Numbered from the stretch's first letter, positions 9,358 through 17,669 are shown. The stretch: DNA of 64,000 bases from CAWEHU01 sp963808965 (GCA_963808965.1 CAWEHU010000014.1:27694-91693), one strand, 5' to 3'. Made by a program: numbers and translations. Notes: generated by a model from the sequence alone, not told the origin.

Positions 9358-10404
9358 GTGAGCGACGCAATCTCTCCGGATTTGCTGCTCGAAACCCGAG
9401 GCGTGCAGCGGAACCTGGACGCGTTCGTCGTCGGGGCGCGATTCGACCGGGGCGGACGGCACGCCGCGTTCGCGCTCGGGGACGGCACGTTGCGGCTTGT
9501 TGGCGTGGCCGACAAGGAGGATTGGCGCGAGATCGCGGCGCATGATGGAGCGGCGCTGGCGCTCGCGCCCGACGCGGCCGCAGGCGGATTTGCGACGGGC
9601 GGCGACGACGGGCGGTTTCTCCGGGTGACGCCGGAGGGAGGGGTCACGGAACTCGCTCGCTTCGGCTCGAAATGGGTGGAGCACGTCGCGAGCCATCCGG
9701 GGGACAAGGGACGCGGCCTGCTCGCCTGTGCGGTCGGGCGCGCGGTGCATTTGTTCGACGGAGCGGGCGAGAAGCTGAAAGTGCTGGAGCATCCGTCGAG
9801 CGTCACCGGCCTCGTGTTCGATGCGAAGGGGAAGCGCATCGCTGCCTCGCACTACAACGGCGCGACGCTCTGGTTCGTCGCCGCCAAGACCGACACGCCG
9901 CGCCGGCTGGAGTGGAAAGGGAGCCACACGGCGATCGCGATCCATCCCGATGGCGACGCGGTGGTGACGGCGATGCAGGAGAGCGCGCTGCATGGCTGGC
10001 GTTTGTCGGATGGGCAGCACATGCGGATGAGCGGCTACCCGGCCAAGACGCGCTCGCTTTCTTTCACCCGCAACGGAAGATGGCTCGCGACGAGCGGCGC
10101 GGATTCGATGGTGTTATGGCCGTTCTTTGGCGGCGGGCCGATGGGTAAGGCGCCGACCGAACTGGCCGGGGGCGACGGCGTGTTATGCACCGCCGTCGCC
10201 TGCCATCCCCAACAGGACACGTGCGCCGGGGGCTTCGCGGACGGGCTCGTGGTGCTGGCCGATATCGCGTCCGAAAGAGTTCTGCCGGTCATTGGTCCCG
10301 GGCGCGGTTCGGTCTCGGCGCTGGCTTGGAGCCCGGAGGGCACGCATCTGGCGGTTGGCACGGAGACCGGCTTCGCGGCGCTGATCGATTTCAGCAAGAG
10401 GTGA
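9358..10404 (+). CDS. WD40-repeat protein paired with CobW GTPase
   Basis: 348 aa with no signal peptide. Repeated WD40-like units are visible, for example GARFDRGGRHAAFALGDGTL, TGLVFDAKGKRIAASHYNGA, SLSFTRNGRWLATSGADS and ALAWSPEGTHLAVGTETG, spaced about 40 residues as in a beta-propeller. The start is GTG, 5 bases after the GTPase stop, so the two are cotranslated. I recall this pair side by side in other alphaproteobacteria, which suggests a scaffold or partner for the GTPase; that role is inferred. The DUF29 gene follows after 5 bases. Confidence 0.8.
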   Translation: MSDAISPDLLLETRGVQRNLDAFVVGARFDRGGRHAAFALGDGTLRLVGVADKEDWREIAAHDGAALALAPDAAAGGFATGGDDGRFLRVTPEGGVTELARFGSKWVEHVASHPGDKGRGLLACAVGRAVHLFDGAGEKLKVLEHPSSVTGLVFDAKGKRIAASHYNGATLWFVAAKTDTPRRLEWKGSHTAIAIHPDGDAVVTAMQESALHGWRLSDGQHMRMSGYPAKTRSLSFTRNGRWLATSGADSMVLWPFFGGGPMGKAPTELAGGDGVLCTAVACHPQQDTCAGGFADGLVVLADIASERVLPVIGPGRGSVSALAWSPEGTHLAVGTETGFAALIDFSKR

Positions 10405-10409
10405 GGGCG

Positions 10410-10919
10410 ATGGACGAGCGCACGCTCGCGACCGACACGGCCTCGCTCTACGAGCGGGATTTTTTCGCGTGGTGCATGGCGCAGGCCGAGGCGCTGCGAG
10501 GGGCCGGCACGGGCGGCGCGATGGTGCTTGATTACGAGAATCTCGCCGAGGAGATCGAGAGCTTGGGGAAGAGCGAAAGGCGAGAGCTCGCCAGTCGGTT
10601 GGGTAACATTCTCGAGCATTTGGTCAAGCTTCAGCACTCGCCCGCGGTGGAGCCGCGCGCCGGCTGGGTCGCCACCATCAGGCGCGAGCGGCGTGACGTG
10701 GAGCTGCTCCTCGAGGACAGTCCCAGCCTTGAGCGAGAGCTTCCAGCTCTGATCAAGCGGGCAGCGATGCGCGCGGTCCGCGATACCGTGCGGGAGATGA
10801 GCGAGCGGGGCGAGATCGGGAAAGCACTCGCCGCGACGATTGCCGCGGAATGTGGGTCGTATACTGTCGAGCAGGTCGTGGGAGATTGGTTTCCCAGCTT
10901 GGAGAGCCCGGCCGTTTGA
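10410..10919 (+). CDS. DUF29 family protein
   Basis: 169 aa. The sequence DTASLYERDFFAWCMAQAEALR, then LDYENLAEEIESLGKSERRELASRL and LLKLQ-like helical repeats, is the DUF29 pattern common in cyanobacteria and proteobacteria. It is predicted all-helical and cytosolic. The function is unknown. It follows the WD40 gene with a 5-base gap, so it probably shares the transcript. Confidence 0.8.
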   Translation: MDERTLATDTASLYERDFFAWCMAQAEALRGAGTGGAMVLDYENLAEEIESLGKSERRELASRLGNILEHLVKLQHSPAVEPRAGWVATIRRERRDVELLLEDSPSLERELPALIKRAAMRAVRDTVREMSERGEIGKALAATIAAECGSYTVEQVVGDWFPSLESPAV

Positions 10920-10963
10920 AACCCCTCCCTTGCCGGACGGGCAGGGGCGCATCAGGAGCGATA

Positions 10964-11781
10964 ATGGAAAAGATCACCACCGGCGGACTTGCGATGCCCA
11001 AGCTTGGTCTCGGCACTTGGGGCATGACGGGTGCTGAGTGCCGCGCGGCGGTCGAGAGCGCGCTCGAACTTGGCTACCGTCATATCGACACGGCGCAGAT
11101 GTACGGCAACGAGGACGCGATCGGCGCCGCGTTGCAGGCGAGCCAGGTGCCGCGCTCCGACCTGCACATCACGACCAAGGTTTGGTGGACCGACCTATCC
11201 CCGCCTGCGATGCGCCGAGCGATGGAGCAGAGCCTCGCTGCTTTGCGCACCGATTATGTCGATCTGTACCTGATCCACTGGCCCGCGCCCGACATGGATC
11301 TGCCGCGCGTGCTGGAGATGCTGATGGCGTTGCGGCAGGAGGGCAAGACGAAGCAGATCGGCGTTTCCAATTTCACCGTGGGGCTGCTCCGCCGCGCGGT
11401 GGAGGAGGTGGGTGCTCCGATCGTCTGCAATCAGGTCGAGTATCATGTGCTGCTCGATCAGAGTGCGGTGTTGTCCTATGCGCGGTCGAAGGGACTGGCC
11501 GTCACGGCGTACGCGCCGCTTGCGAAGGGGCGGCTCGCCGATCATCCGGCGCTCGCCGCGATCGCGCGAAAGCACGGGGCCACGCCCGCGCAAGTCGCGC
11601 TGAAATGGCTGCTGGATCAGGACGGCGTCGCCGCGATTCCGAAAGCCGCCCGGCGCGAGAGCCAGCGGGCCAATCTCGATGCGCTGCGATTGCAACTCGA
11701 CGACGAGGACCGTGCTGCGATCGCGCGCTGCCGAAGGACCAGCGGTTCGTCAGTCCGACATTTGCGCCGGAGTGGGATTAA
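10964..11781 (+). CDS. Aldo/keto reductase (2,5-diketo-D-gluconate reductase type), 3' frameshift
   Basis: About 272 aa after correction. It is an NADPH-dependent TIM-barrel reductase. The catalytic Asp/Tyr are in GYRHIDTAQMYGNE, the Lys in LHITTKVWW, and the His in LYLIHWPAPD; GVSNF and the NADPH site AAIPKAARRESQ follow. The last helix is out of frame: near 11728 one base seems to be missing. Adding it gives the family's usual ending LPKDQRFVSPTFAPEWD and a stop at 11779-11781. As sequenced it runs on to 11800 with about 20 altered residues. The start at 10964 follows a CAGGAGCG site. The change is C-terminal, so the protein may still work. Confidence 0.8.
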
Positions 11782-11796
11782 CATCGAAGAGCCGGC

Positions 11797-12129
11797 ATAA
11801 CCAAATCCGTCACCATCGCGGCCCGAGTCGACGCCTATCTCGACCAGGAATTGGAACGTCCTGGCCAGAGCGACAAGCGTTAGCAAGTCATGGCTCGTCA
11901 ACGAGGCACTGCGCTCTTACGCCGCCCGGGAGCGCAATTTCTTGTCGCTGTCGAGGAAGGCAAGCAGGCTCTGCGTGAGGGCAAGGTTGTCGATCATGCA
12001 ATGGTGGTCGCGGCATTCGAACGAATCATCAAACCGCGTCCGGAACGGTCAGGTGGACGCAGCCGGCGACGGACTACTTCTTGGGAGGTTGGATGGATCA
12101 GAGCGGATAGCCGGGCTGCTGGGTCTTGA
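11797..12129 (+). pseudogene. Decayed CopG/ParD-like ribbon-helix-helix antitoxin
   Basis: Reading across three frames gives TKSVTIAARVDAYLDQELE, then LARATSVSKSWLVNEALRSY, then AVEEGKQALREGKVVDHAMV. This is the layout of a CopG-family antitoxin of about 85 aa: an N-terminal DNA-binding strand and two helices, then a toxin-binding tail. The expected ATG is ATA (11797-11799), a first frame break lies near 11851, and a second near 11940. No toxin reading frame follows. With a lost start and two shifts it is almost certainly dead. It opens the decay zone that runs to about 13.8 kb. Confidence 0.6.
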
Positions 12130-12312
12130 GTCGGGAGGCGCAGTACCTCCATGCGGTCGGCGCAGTTCGAGGTCTTCCTTTCCGAGGCAGGCCGGCCAGT
12201 TCACCCGGTACAAGGGAGTTGATCCTTCGTGCTGGACGGGGGATGGGATGAGCGTGTGACTGTCGGATTGGCCCCTGGGGTATAGACGCATTCGCCTCAT
12301 CGCTAGTAGATT

Positions 12313-13417
12313 TCAGACAGGCGGTGGATCAGGAACGCCGATATCAGGGATTAGCTGCGTATCTGGTTGCTCAAAGTCGATGAGGTAAGGACCGGCGAGA
12401 TCTTTAATCTGAAAATTTTTGATCAGAAACACGCGCGCGCCGAACTGCTTGGTGTAGATCTGTTCGGCCTTATCCCAATCAGAAATCTCACATTCCTTGG
12501 GCTTTTCGGTTCCGCACTCTGCCCCCTCTGAAGGGGTTTTCTTTGCCGAAACCTAGTGGGTTCCAGTCAGACGCAATCCGGCCTATGTAAGCCCTCTCAG
12601 GGGGCTCTCCGCAGCGAAATTTGTGGGCAAGATTGCAGAAATCGCCATAATACGCGGTAGTTGCCAAGGGTTTGTCCCAGAGCCCAAGGCGCAGGCTCTC
12701 GCAGGATCGCTAGATTGTTTTCGCTTCGTCCCTGAGTTGTGAGATATCAAGATGCTGGTCCAGCTTAGCGACCCTGATATCAGTAACGACTTGCAGCAAA
12801 CCTCTGGCGTTCGCGGGCGTAAGGTCAAATGTTGTCACCGGGAAAATCACTGCAGTGACATGCTGATTTTGCCAGATACATGCCGCCCACCATCCGAACA
12901 CGTCGTGAACCGTATAAGCCTCGCAACTCGTGATAACTAGCAACGAAAGAGTAACGCTCTGAGCTTGGCCCCAAGCTAAGGAGACGACCTACGGCTAAAT
13001 CCTGCTGAGTGCTGGGGTCATACGGAATAAGGCGAAGGAGCCAGGTGACACGAGAGTTGCATCGAAGATTGGCAAAGTTTCGCTCTGGTGGGACCCGCCG
13101 AATGCCACCCCTCGTGGCCTCGACCCAGGAAAAGGCCGGGGCGGTCGTGACAAGCACCATGCTTAATCCGAGGCAGATGAAGAACCCTGCCCGCAGCCAG
13201 CGTGGAATGTCCTCGGGCTAGAGCCCATCATCTTCAGAGCTAAAGCGCAGGTCGGAGTAGCCGCAAGGACCAGTCCGACTGCCATAAGAACAGAAGCAAT
13301 ACCGCCTTCTGAAACTATCTCGTGCAGCTTGACGAAGGCATCGATTGCGGTCGAAAACTGTTCCATGTCGCGCCGAACAGCTGCTATTTGGTCTTGCCCA
13401 GATTTGATCGAGTTCAC
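12313..13417 (-). pseudogene. Multiply broken membrane-protein gene of unknown family
   Basis: Joining frames gives one coherent protein of about 350 aa. It starts at 13417 with an N-terminal helix, then a membrane segment (GGIASVLMAVGLVLAATPTC). After a lost base near 13216 comes a second membrane segment (WLRAGFFICLGLSMVLVTTA). After a shift near 12950 the frame reads SLLVITSCEAYTVHDVFGWW and on. An amber stop at about 12709-12711 interrupts it, the same frame continues with TTAYYGDFCNLAHKF, and after a shift near 12530 it ends KNFQIKDLAGPYLIDFEQPD to a stop at 12313. I do not recognise the family. The G+C is visibly lower than in the flanks, which suggests acquired DNA. Confidence 0.5.
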
Positions 13418-13573
13418 TCTAAATTACACCCTCGTTGGCAAACGAGCTGTGAACTAGCTCACAGGTCCAGACGCCATCTGTCGATGGTAAGGATGGAAAC
13501 ACCAGGCTGCACCGACCCGATGCAGCTAGCAGACCTTAAACCTCGGTTTTCGACCGCTCGACCGGAGAACCAG

Positions 13574-13765
13574 GGCACCGTAGCCCCAATCATATCCTCA
13601 TTCGCACGAGCGCCATGAGCTTCTCCTCCGGCCAACCCCTCAGTACCTGCGGGTCGCAACGCAGCACCATCCAGCGATAATCCGCCTCTGAATCGCCCGC
13701 CAGTATTGCCATCCATCCTGCAGATGCGTGCCCGTTCAGCGAACATCCCCCGCCTCGCGCTGGTT
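13574..13765 (-). pseudogene. Degraded duplicate of the 3' end of the nitrile hydratase alpha-type gene
   Basis: About 190 bases align in the same orientation with 13917-14105, the 3' part of the intact gene next door. Shared blocks include ccccaatcatatcc, gagcttctcctc, a 25-base run around the codons for ADYRWMVL, and cagatgcgtgccc. Between the blocks are substitutions and small gaps, so no frame survives. It lies directly downstream of the intact gene, as expected for a decayed tandem duplication or for the tail of a former second gene copy. Confidence 0.7.
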
Positions 13766-13906
13766 ATCAAAGCGCTGCGGCGGGCGGCTGCGCGCTGCGC
13801 GAAGAACCTTGAGACTGCGCCGGTCATCTTTCTGCCTGGGCGCGGCTGATCGGCTGAGCAGGAGTGGCCGCGTGTCGTGGCGCAGCGGAACGAGGCTCGC
13901 TGTGCC

Positions 13907-14485
13907 TCAAGCTTCCGGCACCGTCACCCCAATCATATCCCCCTCGCGCAAAATTCCCGCGAGCTTCTCCTCGGGCCACCCCTCCGTGCCGGGAGGTCGC
14001 ATCGGCAGCACCATCCAGCGATAATCCGCGGTCGAATTAAGGACCCGGATCGCCACACTCTCCGGCAGATGCGTGCCCCATTCGGCGAGCACGCCGCGCG
14101 GGTCGCGGACGGCGCGCGCCCGATAGGCGGCGGATTTGAACCAGAAGGGCGGGTAGCCGAGTACCGCGCGCGGATAGCAACTGCATAGCGTGCAAACCAC
14201 GAGATGATGCAGCTCCGGCGTATTCTCCAACACACCGAGCGGTGGCGCGCCGCGCATCGGAATGCCGAGCGCCTCGGCGGCGCGCGTCCCGTCCTCCAGC
14301 ATCAGCGCGCGGAACGCGGGGTCGGTCCAGGCCTTCGCGACCATGCGCGCGCCCTGCGCAGGGTTCGCCGCATCGGTCAGCGCGATCCGCTCGGCGATCT
14401 CCTGCGGGGAAGCGATGCCCTTGGCCGCGAGCAGGTCGCGCACGGCGACCAGCAAGCGTTCGCCATCCGTCTCCAACACGCTCAT
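13907..14485 (-). CDS. Nitrile hydratase alpha / thiocyanate hydrolase gamma-type subunit (cobalt motif)
   Basis: 192 aa. This is the metal-binding catalytic subunit. The claw motif VCTLCSCYP sits at residues 97-105 (Cys98, Cys101, Cys103). The Thr in the motif is the cobalt-type signature; iron enzymes usually have Ser. ARVVAKAWTDPAFR-like sequence (MVAKAWTDPAFRALML) and the C-terminal RWMVLPMRPPGTEGW are family strings. The start overlaps the stop of the upstream subunit gene by 4 bases (ATGA). The enzyme hydrates a nitrile to an amide, or hydrolyses thiocyanate to carbonyl sulfide and ammonia. The three-gene layout argues for the thiocyanate hydrolase architecture, but the substrate is not proven. 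Confidence 0.82.
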   Translation of the reverse strand: MSVLETDGERLLVAVRDLLAAKGIASPQEIAERIALTDAANPAQGARMVAKAWTDPAFRALMLEDGTRAAEALGIPMRGAPPLGVLENTPELHHLVVCTLCSCYPRAVLGYPPFWFKSAAYRARAVRDPRGVLAEWGTHLPESVAIRVLNSTADYRWMVLPMRPPGTEGWPEEKLAGILREGDMIGVTVPEA

Positions 14486-14778
14486 TGCAGCGGCTCCAGC
14501 CAGTGCTCGAAAATCTCGACCAGCAACGTATCGCCGGTCCCGCCCTCTCCCCAGACCGGGGGCTGATCGAACGCGACGTGATACAGCGCGCGCTTCTCAG
14601 CCGGCCGCGCGAACGCCAAATCCTCGGGGTTCGGAAACGCGCCCAGACGGCGCACCACGGTTCCGCTGAGCCCCCGCAAATAATGCGGTGTGCGGATGTG
14701 GCAGGGTCCGCGCGTCTCGGGCCAGTCGTCGCGCACGCGCACCCGTGAGCCCGGCGCGAAACCCGCCTCCGCCATCAT
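14482..14778 (-). CDS. Nitrile hydratase beta C-terminal half (SCNase alpha-like) SH3-fold subunit
   Basis: 98 aa. It begins MMAEAGFAPGSRVRVRDDWP and includes GPCHIRTPHYLRGLSGTVVRRLGAFPNPEDLA and YHVAFDQPPVWG. This is exactly the C-terminal SH3-like half of a nitrile hydratase beta chain (PxRTPxYxRGxxG motif). In thiocyanate hydrolase this half is a separate polypeptide. The start ATGATG overlaps the stop of the upstream N-terminal-half gene by 4 bases, and its own stop overlaps the metal subunit start, so the three are coupled. It would pack against the metal subunit and help form the active-site pocket. Confidence 0.8.
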   Translation of the reverse strand: MMAEAGFAPGSRVRVRDDWPETRGPCHIRTPHYLRGLSGTVVRRLGAFPNPEDLAFARPAEKRALYHVAFDQPPVWGEGGTGDTLLVEIFEHWLEPLQ

Positions 14779-15084
14779 GCGCGCTCCAGTGCTTCGCGCA
14801 GCTCGGCCTCGGTGATGACGCCGCGTCGGAGCAGATTGTCGGCGATCGAGCGGATCCAGCGCCGGTAATAGGAAAGCCGGTGATATTCGTCCTCGGGAAT
14901 TGCTTCGATGCCGCGCCGCAGCTCGTCGACGCGACATGATGCCTTTCGACCCGAGAATCTGCCTTATCGCGTCGACTTCCTTGTCGAAGTCGGTCAGCGC
15001 GTGCGGCTCCGTGTCGATCGAGGCGCACATGAACTTGGAGACGCCGCCCAGATCGTGATGGGCGCGGGGCACATCCTTTTCCAT
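14775..15084 (-). CDS. Nitrile hydratase beta N-terminal half (SCNase beta-like), frameshifted
   Basis: About 103 aa after correction. It starts MEKDVPRAHHDLGGVSKF; the HDLGG motif marks the N-terminus of nitrile hydratase beta chains. The frame continues FDKEVDAIRQILGSKGIMS, then needs one extra base near 14935. It resumes as RVDELRRGIEAIPEDEYHRL, SYYRRWIRSIADNLLRRG and VITEAELREALERA before a TGA at 14775-14777. That TGA overlaps the ATG of the C-terminal-half gene, which shows the two halves are truly separate genes here. A start 4 codons upstream (15096) is also possible; neither has a clear Shine-Dalgarno. The frameshift may be an assembly error. Confidence 0.7.
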
Positions 15085-15125
15085 GCCCGCCAGCATAGAC
15101 CCGGTCGGCTCAAAACGTCAGCCGG

Positions 15126-15926
15126 TCAGTTCACCGCCTCTCCCGGCTGCGCGCCCCAGAACTGATCGCGCTTCAGATACCCGCGATACTCGCCGACCTG
15201 CACCTGACACCAGGTCGAGCCGGCCTCGCAGGAGCGCAGGTGAGCGAGCACGCCCGGCTTCAGCTCGGCCACGGGGGGCGCGTTGTCGTCCGGCTGGCGT
15301 CGCAGCATGTGGATTCCACCGGTGACGATCAAGGTGCGCCGTCCCGTGAGCGTCGCCTGATGCACCCAGCCCTTCGTCCCGTCCGGGTCCTTCACCAGCC
15401 GCCACACCTCGAACTCGCGCTCGATCTCAACCGGCAGATCGCGCCGCTTGTAGACCCAGTCGATCGGGTAGCGAGTGCCGGGACCGGCGCGCATGTTCAC
15501 CTCATCCGACCGCAGCGCGGCGAAGCGCGGCAGCGGCAGCCCGGTCGCGGTCCCTTTCGGCAGCTCCGGCGGCTTCTGCTCCGCGGCCGGGGCGGGCTCG
15601 GGCGGCTTCTGATCCGGCGTCGGCACCGCCGCCACGCCGCCTTTGGCCGGGCCGTGCTTCGCGGGTGCTTTCTGGGCGTGCCCGGATTTGTCCGGCTGAA
15701 CCGTAGGCGTGTGCTTGGCGGGTCCGACCTGGCGGACTGCCTCACGCGGCGCGGCCTTCGGCGGCTTCGGAGCGGGCGTGGCGTGCTGAGGGTGAGCGGG
15801 AGGCTTGAGGGTGCCCGTGGCGGGCGGTGTCGCGGTTTCCGCCCGGAGCGAAGCGGCAAGCGGAAGCGCGACAAGTTGCAGAAGCAAGGTTGCGCGAAGG
15901 ACCGTCGCAAGGGCGTGGGCTGGCAT
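15126..15926 (-). CDS. Secreted SH3-domain protein with Pro/Lys-rich linker
   Basis: 266 aa. A signal peptide (LRATLLLQLVALPLAASLRA) precedes about 110 residues of Pro-, Ala- and Lys-rich low-complexity linker. The C-terminal half holds an SH3-like domain of the type seen in exported alphaproteobacterial proteins: RFAALRSDEVNMRAGPGTRYPIDWVYKRRDLPVEIEREFEVWRLV, with the NMRAGP signature, and GWVHQATLTGRRTLIV. Such domains bind peptidoglycan or other periplasmic targets. A second SH3-like stretch (CEAGSTWCQVQVGEYRGYLKRDQFWG) ends the protein. The gene is 30 bp downstream of the hydratase operon start, in the same direction. Confidence 0.75.
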   Translation of the reverse strand: MPAHALATVLRATLLLQLVALPLAASLRAETATPPATGTLKPPAHPQHATPAPKPPKAAPREAVRQVGPAKHTPTVQPDKSGHAQKAPAKHGPAKGGVAAVPTPDQKPPEPAPAAEQKPPELPKGTATGLPLPRFAALRSDEVNMRAGPGTRYPIDWVYKRRDLPVEIEREFEVWRLVKDPDGTKGWVHQATLTGRRTLIVTGGIHMLRRQPDDNAPPVAELKPGVLAHLRSCEAGSTWCQVQVGEYRGYLKRDQFWGAQPGEAVN

Positions 15927-15974
15927 GTGCGTTCACTGCCAAGCCGCACCGAATCGGGTCAAGTGAACCCCGCG

Positions 15975-16361
15975 TCAGATTGCGACGATCTGACCCTGCC
16001 CGACCTCCGAGAGAAACGTCGCGATCCCCGCGATCTCGGCGCCCTCCCAGAGCCGGCCTGGATCGAGCCGCTCGGCGCGAAGCCCAGCCTCGCACGCGAT
16101 CAGGCGAATCCCGAGCTCGCGTGCGGCCTCCCGCAGCTCCGCCAGACCCGCGACGCCTTCCCGCCGGACCCGTTCGTCGCGTCCCGCATCGCCGAGGCCC
16201 GACCAGTCGGCGAGCAGCGCATGGCAGCCGGCATTGGTCGCGAACAATACGACCCGCCGTCCGAGAGCGGCGGCCCCGGTCCCAAGGACGAAGGCATAAT
16301 GCGCGCGATCATGCTCGCCCGAGAGAAGCAGGATGCCGAGCGTGTCAGATCGCGCAGACAG
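15975..16361 (-). CDS. DsrE-family small protein, start unresolved
   Basis: The open frame encodes LGILLLSGEHDRAHYAFVLG and RVVLFATNAGCHALLADW, then AGLAELREAARELGIRLIACEAGLR. This is the DsrE/DsrF-like fold, with a Cys in the IACEAG loop typical of sulfur-relay or peroxiredoxin-like members. The first in-frame ATG (16247) would remove the first beta-strand, so the true start must be upstream, overlapping the moeB stop. Only a CTG at 16361 is a possible start there, or a base is missing. The link with MoeB suggests a sulfur-transfer context. Length is normal at about 120 aa. Confidence 0.6.
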   Translation of the reverse strand: MSARSDTLGILLLSGEHDRAHYAFVLGTGAAALGRRVVLFATNAGCHALLADWSGLGDAGRDERVRREGVAGLAELREAARELGIRLIACEAGLRAERLDPGRLWEGAEIAGIATFLSEVGQGQIVAI

Positions 16362-17169
16362 CGGCGGCCTCGGTGCGGTGCTGCGCGAGGTGGGTGATGC
16401 GGGGGTGCGGGCCGCAAAGCGGGCAGGCGGGATCGCGACGCAGCCGCACGGTGCGGAAGCGCGTGTCGAGCGCGTCCCAGATCAGCAGCCGGCCGGATAG
16501 GCTCTCGCCGATGCCGAGGATCTCCTTCAGCACCTCCGTTGCTTGCAAGGTGCCCATCACGCCCGTCACCGCCCCGAGCACGCCGGCCTCGCTGCATGTC
16601 GGCACCAGGCCCTCGGGCGGCGGTTCGGGGTAAAGGCAGCGGTAGCACGGCCCGTGTTCGTGCCGGTGCGGCTTGAACACCGAGAGTTGCCCCTCGAAGC
16701 GCAGCACGGCCGCGGAAACCAGGGTGCGGCGCCCGAGAACACAGGCGTCGGCGACCAGGAACCGGGTCGCGAAGTTATCGCTCCCATCGCACACGAGATC
16801 GTAGTCCGCGATGAGCGCGGCCGCGTTCTCGGCCGTCAGCCGCATTGCGTGCGGCTCGATCCGCACCTCCGGGTTGACGGCCAGCGCCGCTTCCGCCGCC
16901 GAGCGCGCCTTGGGACTGCCGAGCCGCGCGACGGAATGGGCGATCTGGCGCTGAAGGTTCGAGAGTTCCACCCGGTCGTCGTCCACGACGCCGATCGTGC
17001 CCACCCCCGCCGCTGCGAGATACAGCACGAGCGGGCAGCCGAGCCCTCCCGCACCGACCACCAGGACTCGCGCCGCCTTGAGCCGCGCCTGTCCGACGCC
17101 GCCCACCTCCTTGAGGAGGATGTGCCGGGAGTAGCGGCGGATCTCGTCTTCGGAAAAATCCAGTTCCAT
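16345..17169 (-). CDS. moeB: Molybdopterin-synthase adenylyltransferase / ThiF family E1-like enzyme
   Basis: 274 aa. It activates the C-terminal glycine of MoaD (or ThiS) with ATP. The N-terminus RRYSRHILLKEVGGVGQ, the nucleotide loop VVGAGGLGCP, DRVELSNLQRQIAH, and the Asp of YDLVCDGSDNFATRFL are diagnostic. Two CxxC pairs bind structural zinc (CYRCLYPE and CPLCGPH). The catalytic-region Cys is in PTCSEAGVLG. There is no rhodanese domain, so it is MoeB rather than the MOCS3 type. The DsrE gene overlaps its 3' end. Confidence 0.88.
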   Translation of the reverse strand: MELDFSEDEIRRYSRHILLKEVGGVGQARLKAARVLVVGAGGLGCPLVLYLAAAGVGTIGVVDDDRVELSNLQRQIAHSVARLGSPKARSAAEAALAVNPEVRIEPHAMRLTAENAAALIADYDLVCDGSDNFATRFLVADACVLGRRTLVSAAVLRFEGQLSVFKPHRHEHGPCYRCLYPEPPPEGLVPTCSEAGVLGAVTGVMGTLQATEVLKEILGIGESLSGRLLIWDALDTRFRTVRLRRDPACPLCGPHPRITHLAQHRTEAAAVCAI

Positions 17170-17276
17170 GAAGCGAGCATATAGGGAGCGCGGTCCGCGA
17201 CGAAGCCCTGTGGCCTGCTGGCGTCAAACGCCCCATAATCGCTGGAGCAAGCTACGGGCGTGCAGCGAGGGGAACA

Positions 17277-17669
17277 ATGAACCGAGCGTCTTTCGTGCTG
17301 GGCGTGGCCTTCGCCGCAGCGCTTCTGCCCCTCGCGGCGAACGCTGTGACGGAACAGAATTTCAACGCCAGGACGACCGAGGATCTCGTGGCGCTCTGTT
17401 CGGCCAATCCCAGTGACGCTATGGGAACCGCCGCGCTCAATTTCTGCCACGGCTTCGCGCAGGGAGCGGTTTCGGTCGAGATGCAGCGCGAGGGCGCCAC
17501 CCGGCAGCGCAAGCTATTCTGTTTCCCGAACCCGATGCCCTCCCGGACAACGACGCTCGAGGAGTTCGTCAAATGGGCGAAGGCCAATCCTGCGCACATG
17601 CCGGACCGCCCGGCCGATGGGCTGTTCGCGTTTCTCGCCGAACGTTTCCCCTGCAACGCGAATAGGTAA
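17277..17669 (+). CDS. Secreted Rap1a/Tai-domain protein
   Basis: 130 aa. A signal peptide (NRASFVLGVAFAAALLPLAANA) is followed by a small Cys-containing helical domain: TTEDLVALCSANPSDAMGTAALNFCHGFAQGAV, a CF pair in RKLFCFPNP, and a C-terminal AERFPCNAN. This matches the Rap1a/Tai pattern. Some members are immunity proteins against type VI amidase effectors, but many stand alone, as here, and their role is unknown. The start follows an AGGGGAACA site 5 bases upstream. Confidence 0.72.
   Translation: MNRASFVLGVAFAAALLPLAANAVTEQNFNARTTEDLVALCSANPSDAMGTAALNFCHGFAQGAVSVEMQREGATRQRKLFCFPNPMPSRTTTLEEFVKWAKANPAHMPDRPADGLFAFLAERFPCNANR

Noticed and set aside
13459..13827. 122-codon open frame on the - strand
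   Set aside because: It covers the degraded hydratase copy but in a frame that does not translate the conserved residues.
14482..15096. Single 204-codon beta-subunit reading
   Set aside because: It joins the N-terminal start and the C-terminal half through an out-of-frame middle; the true middle lies one frame over and ends in its own stop.
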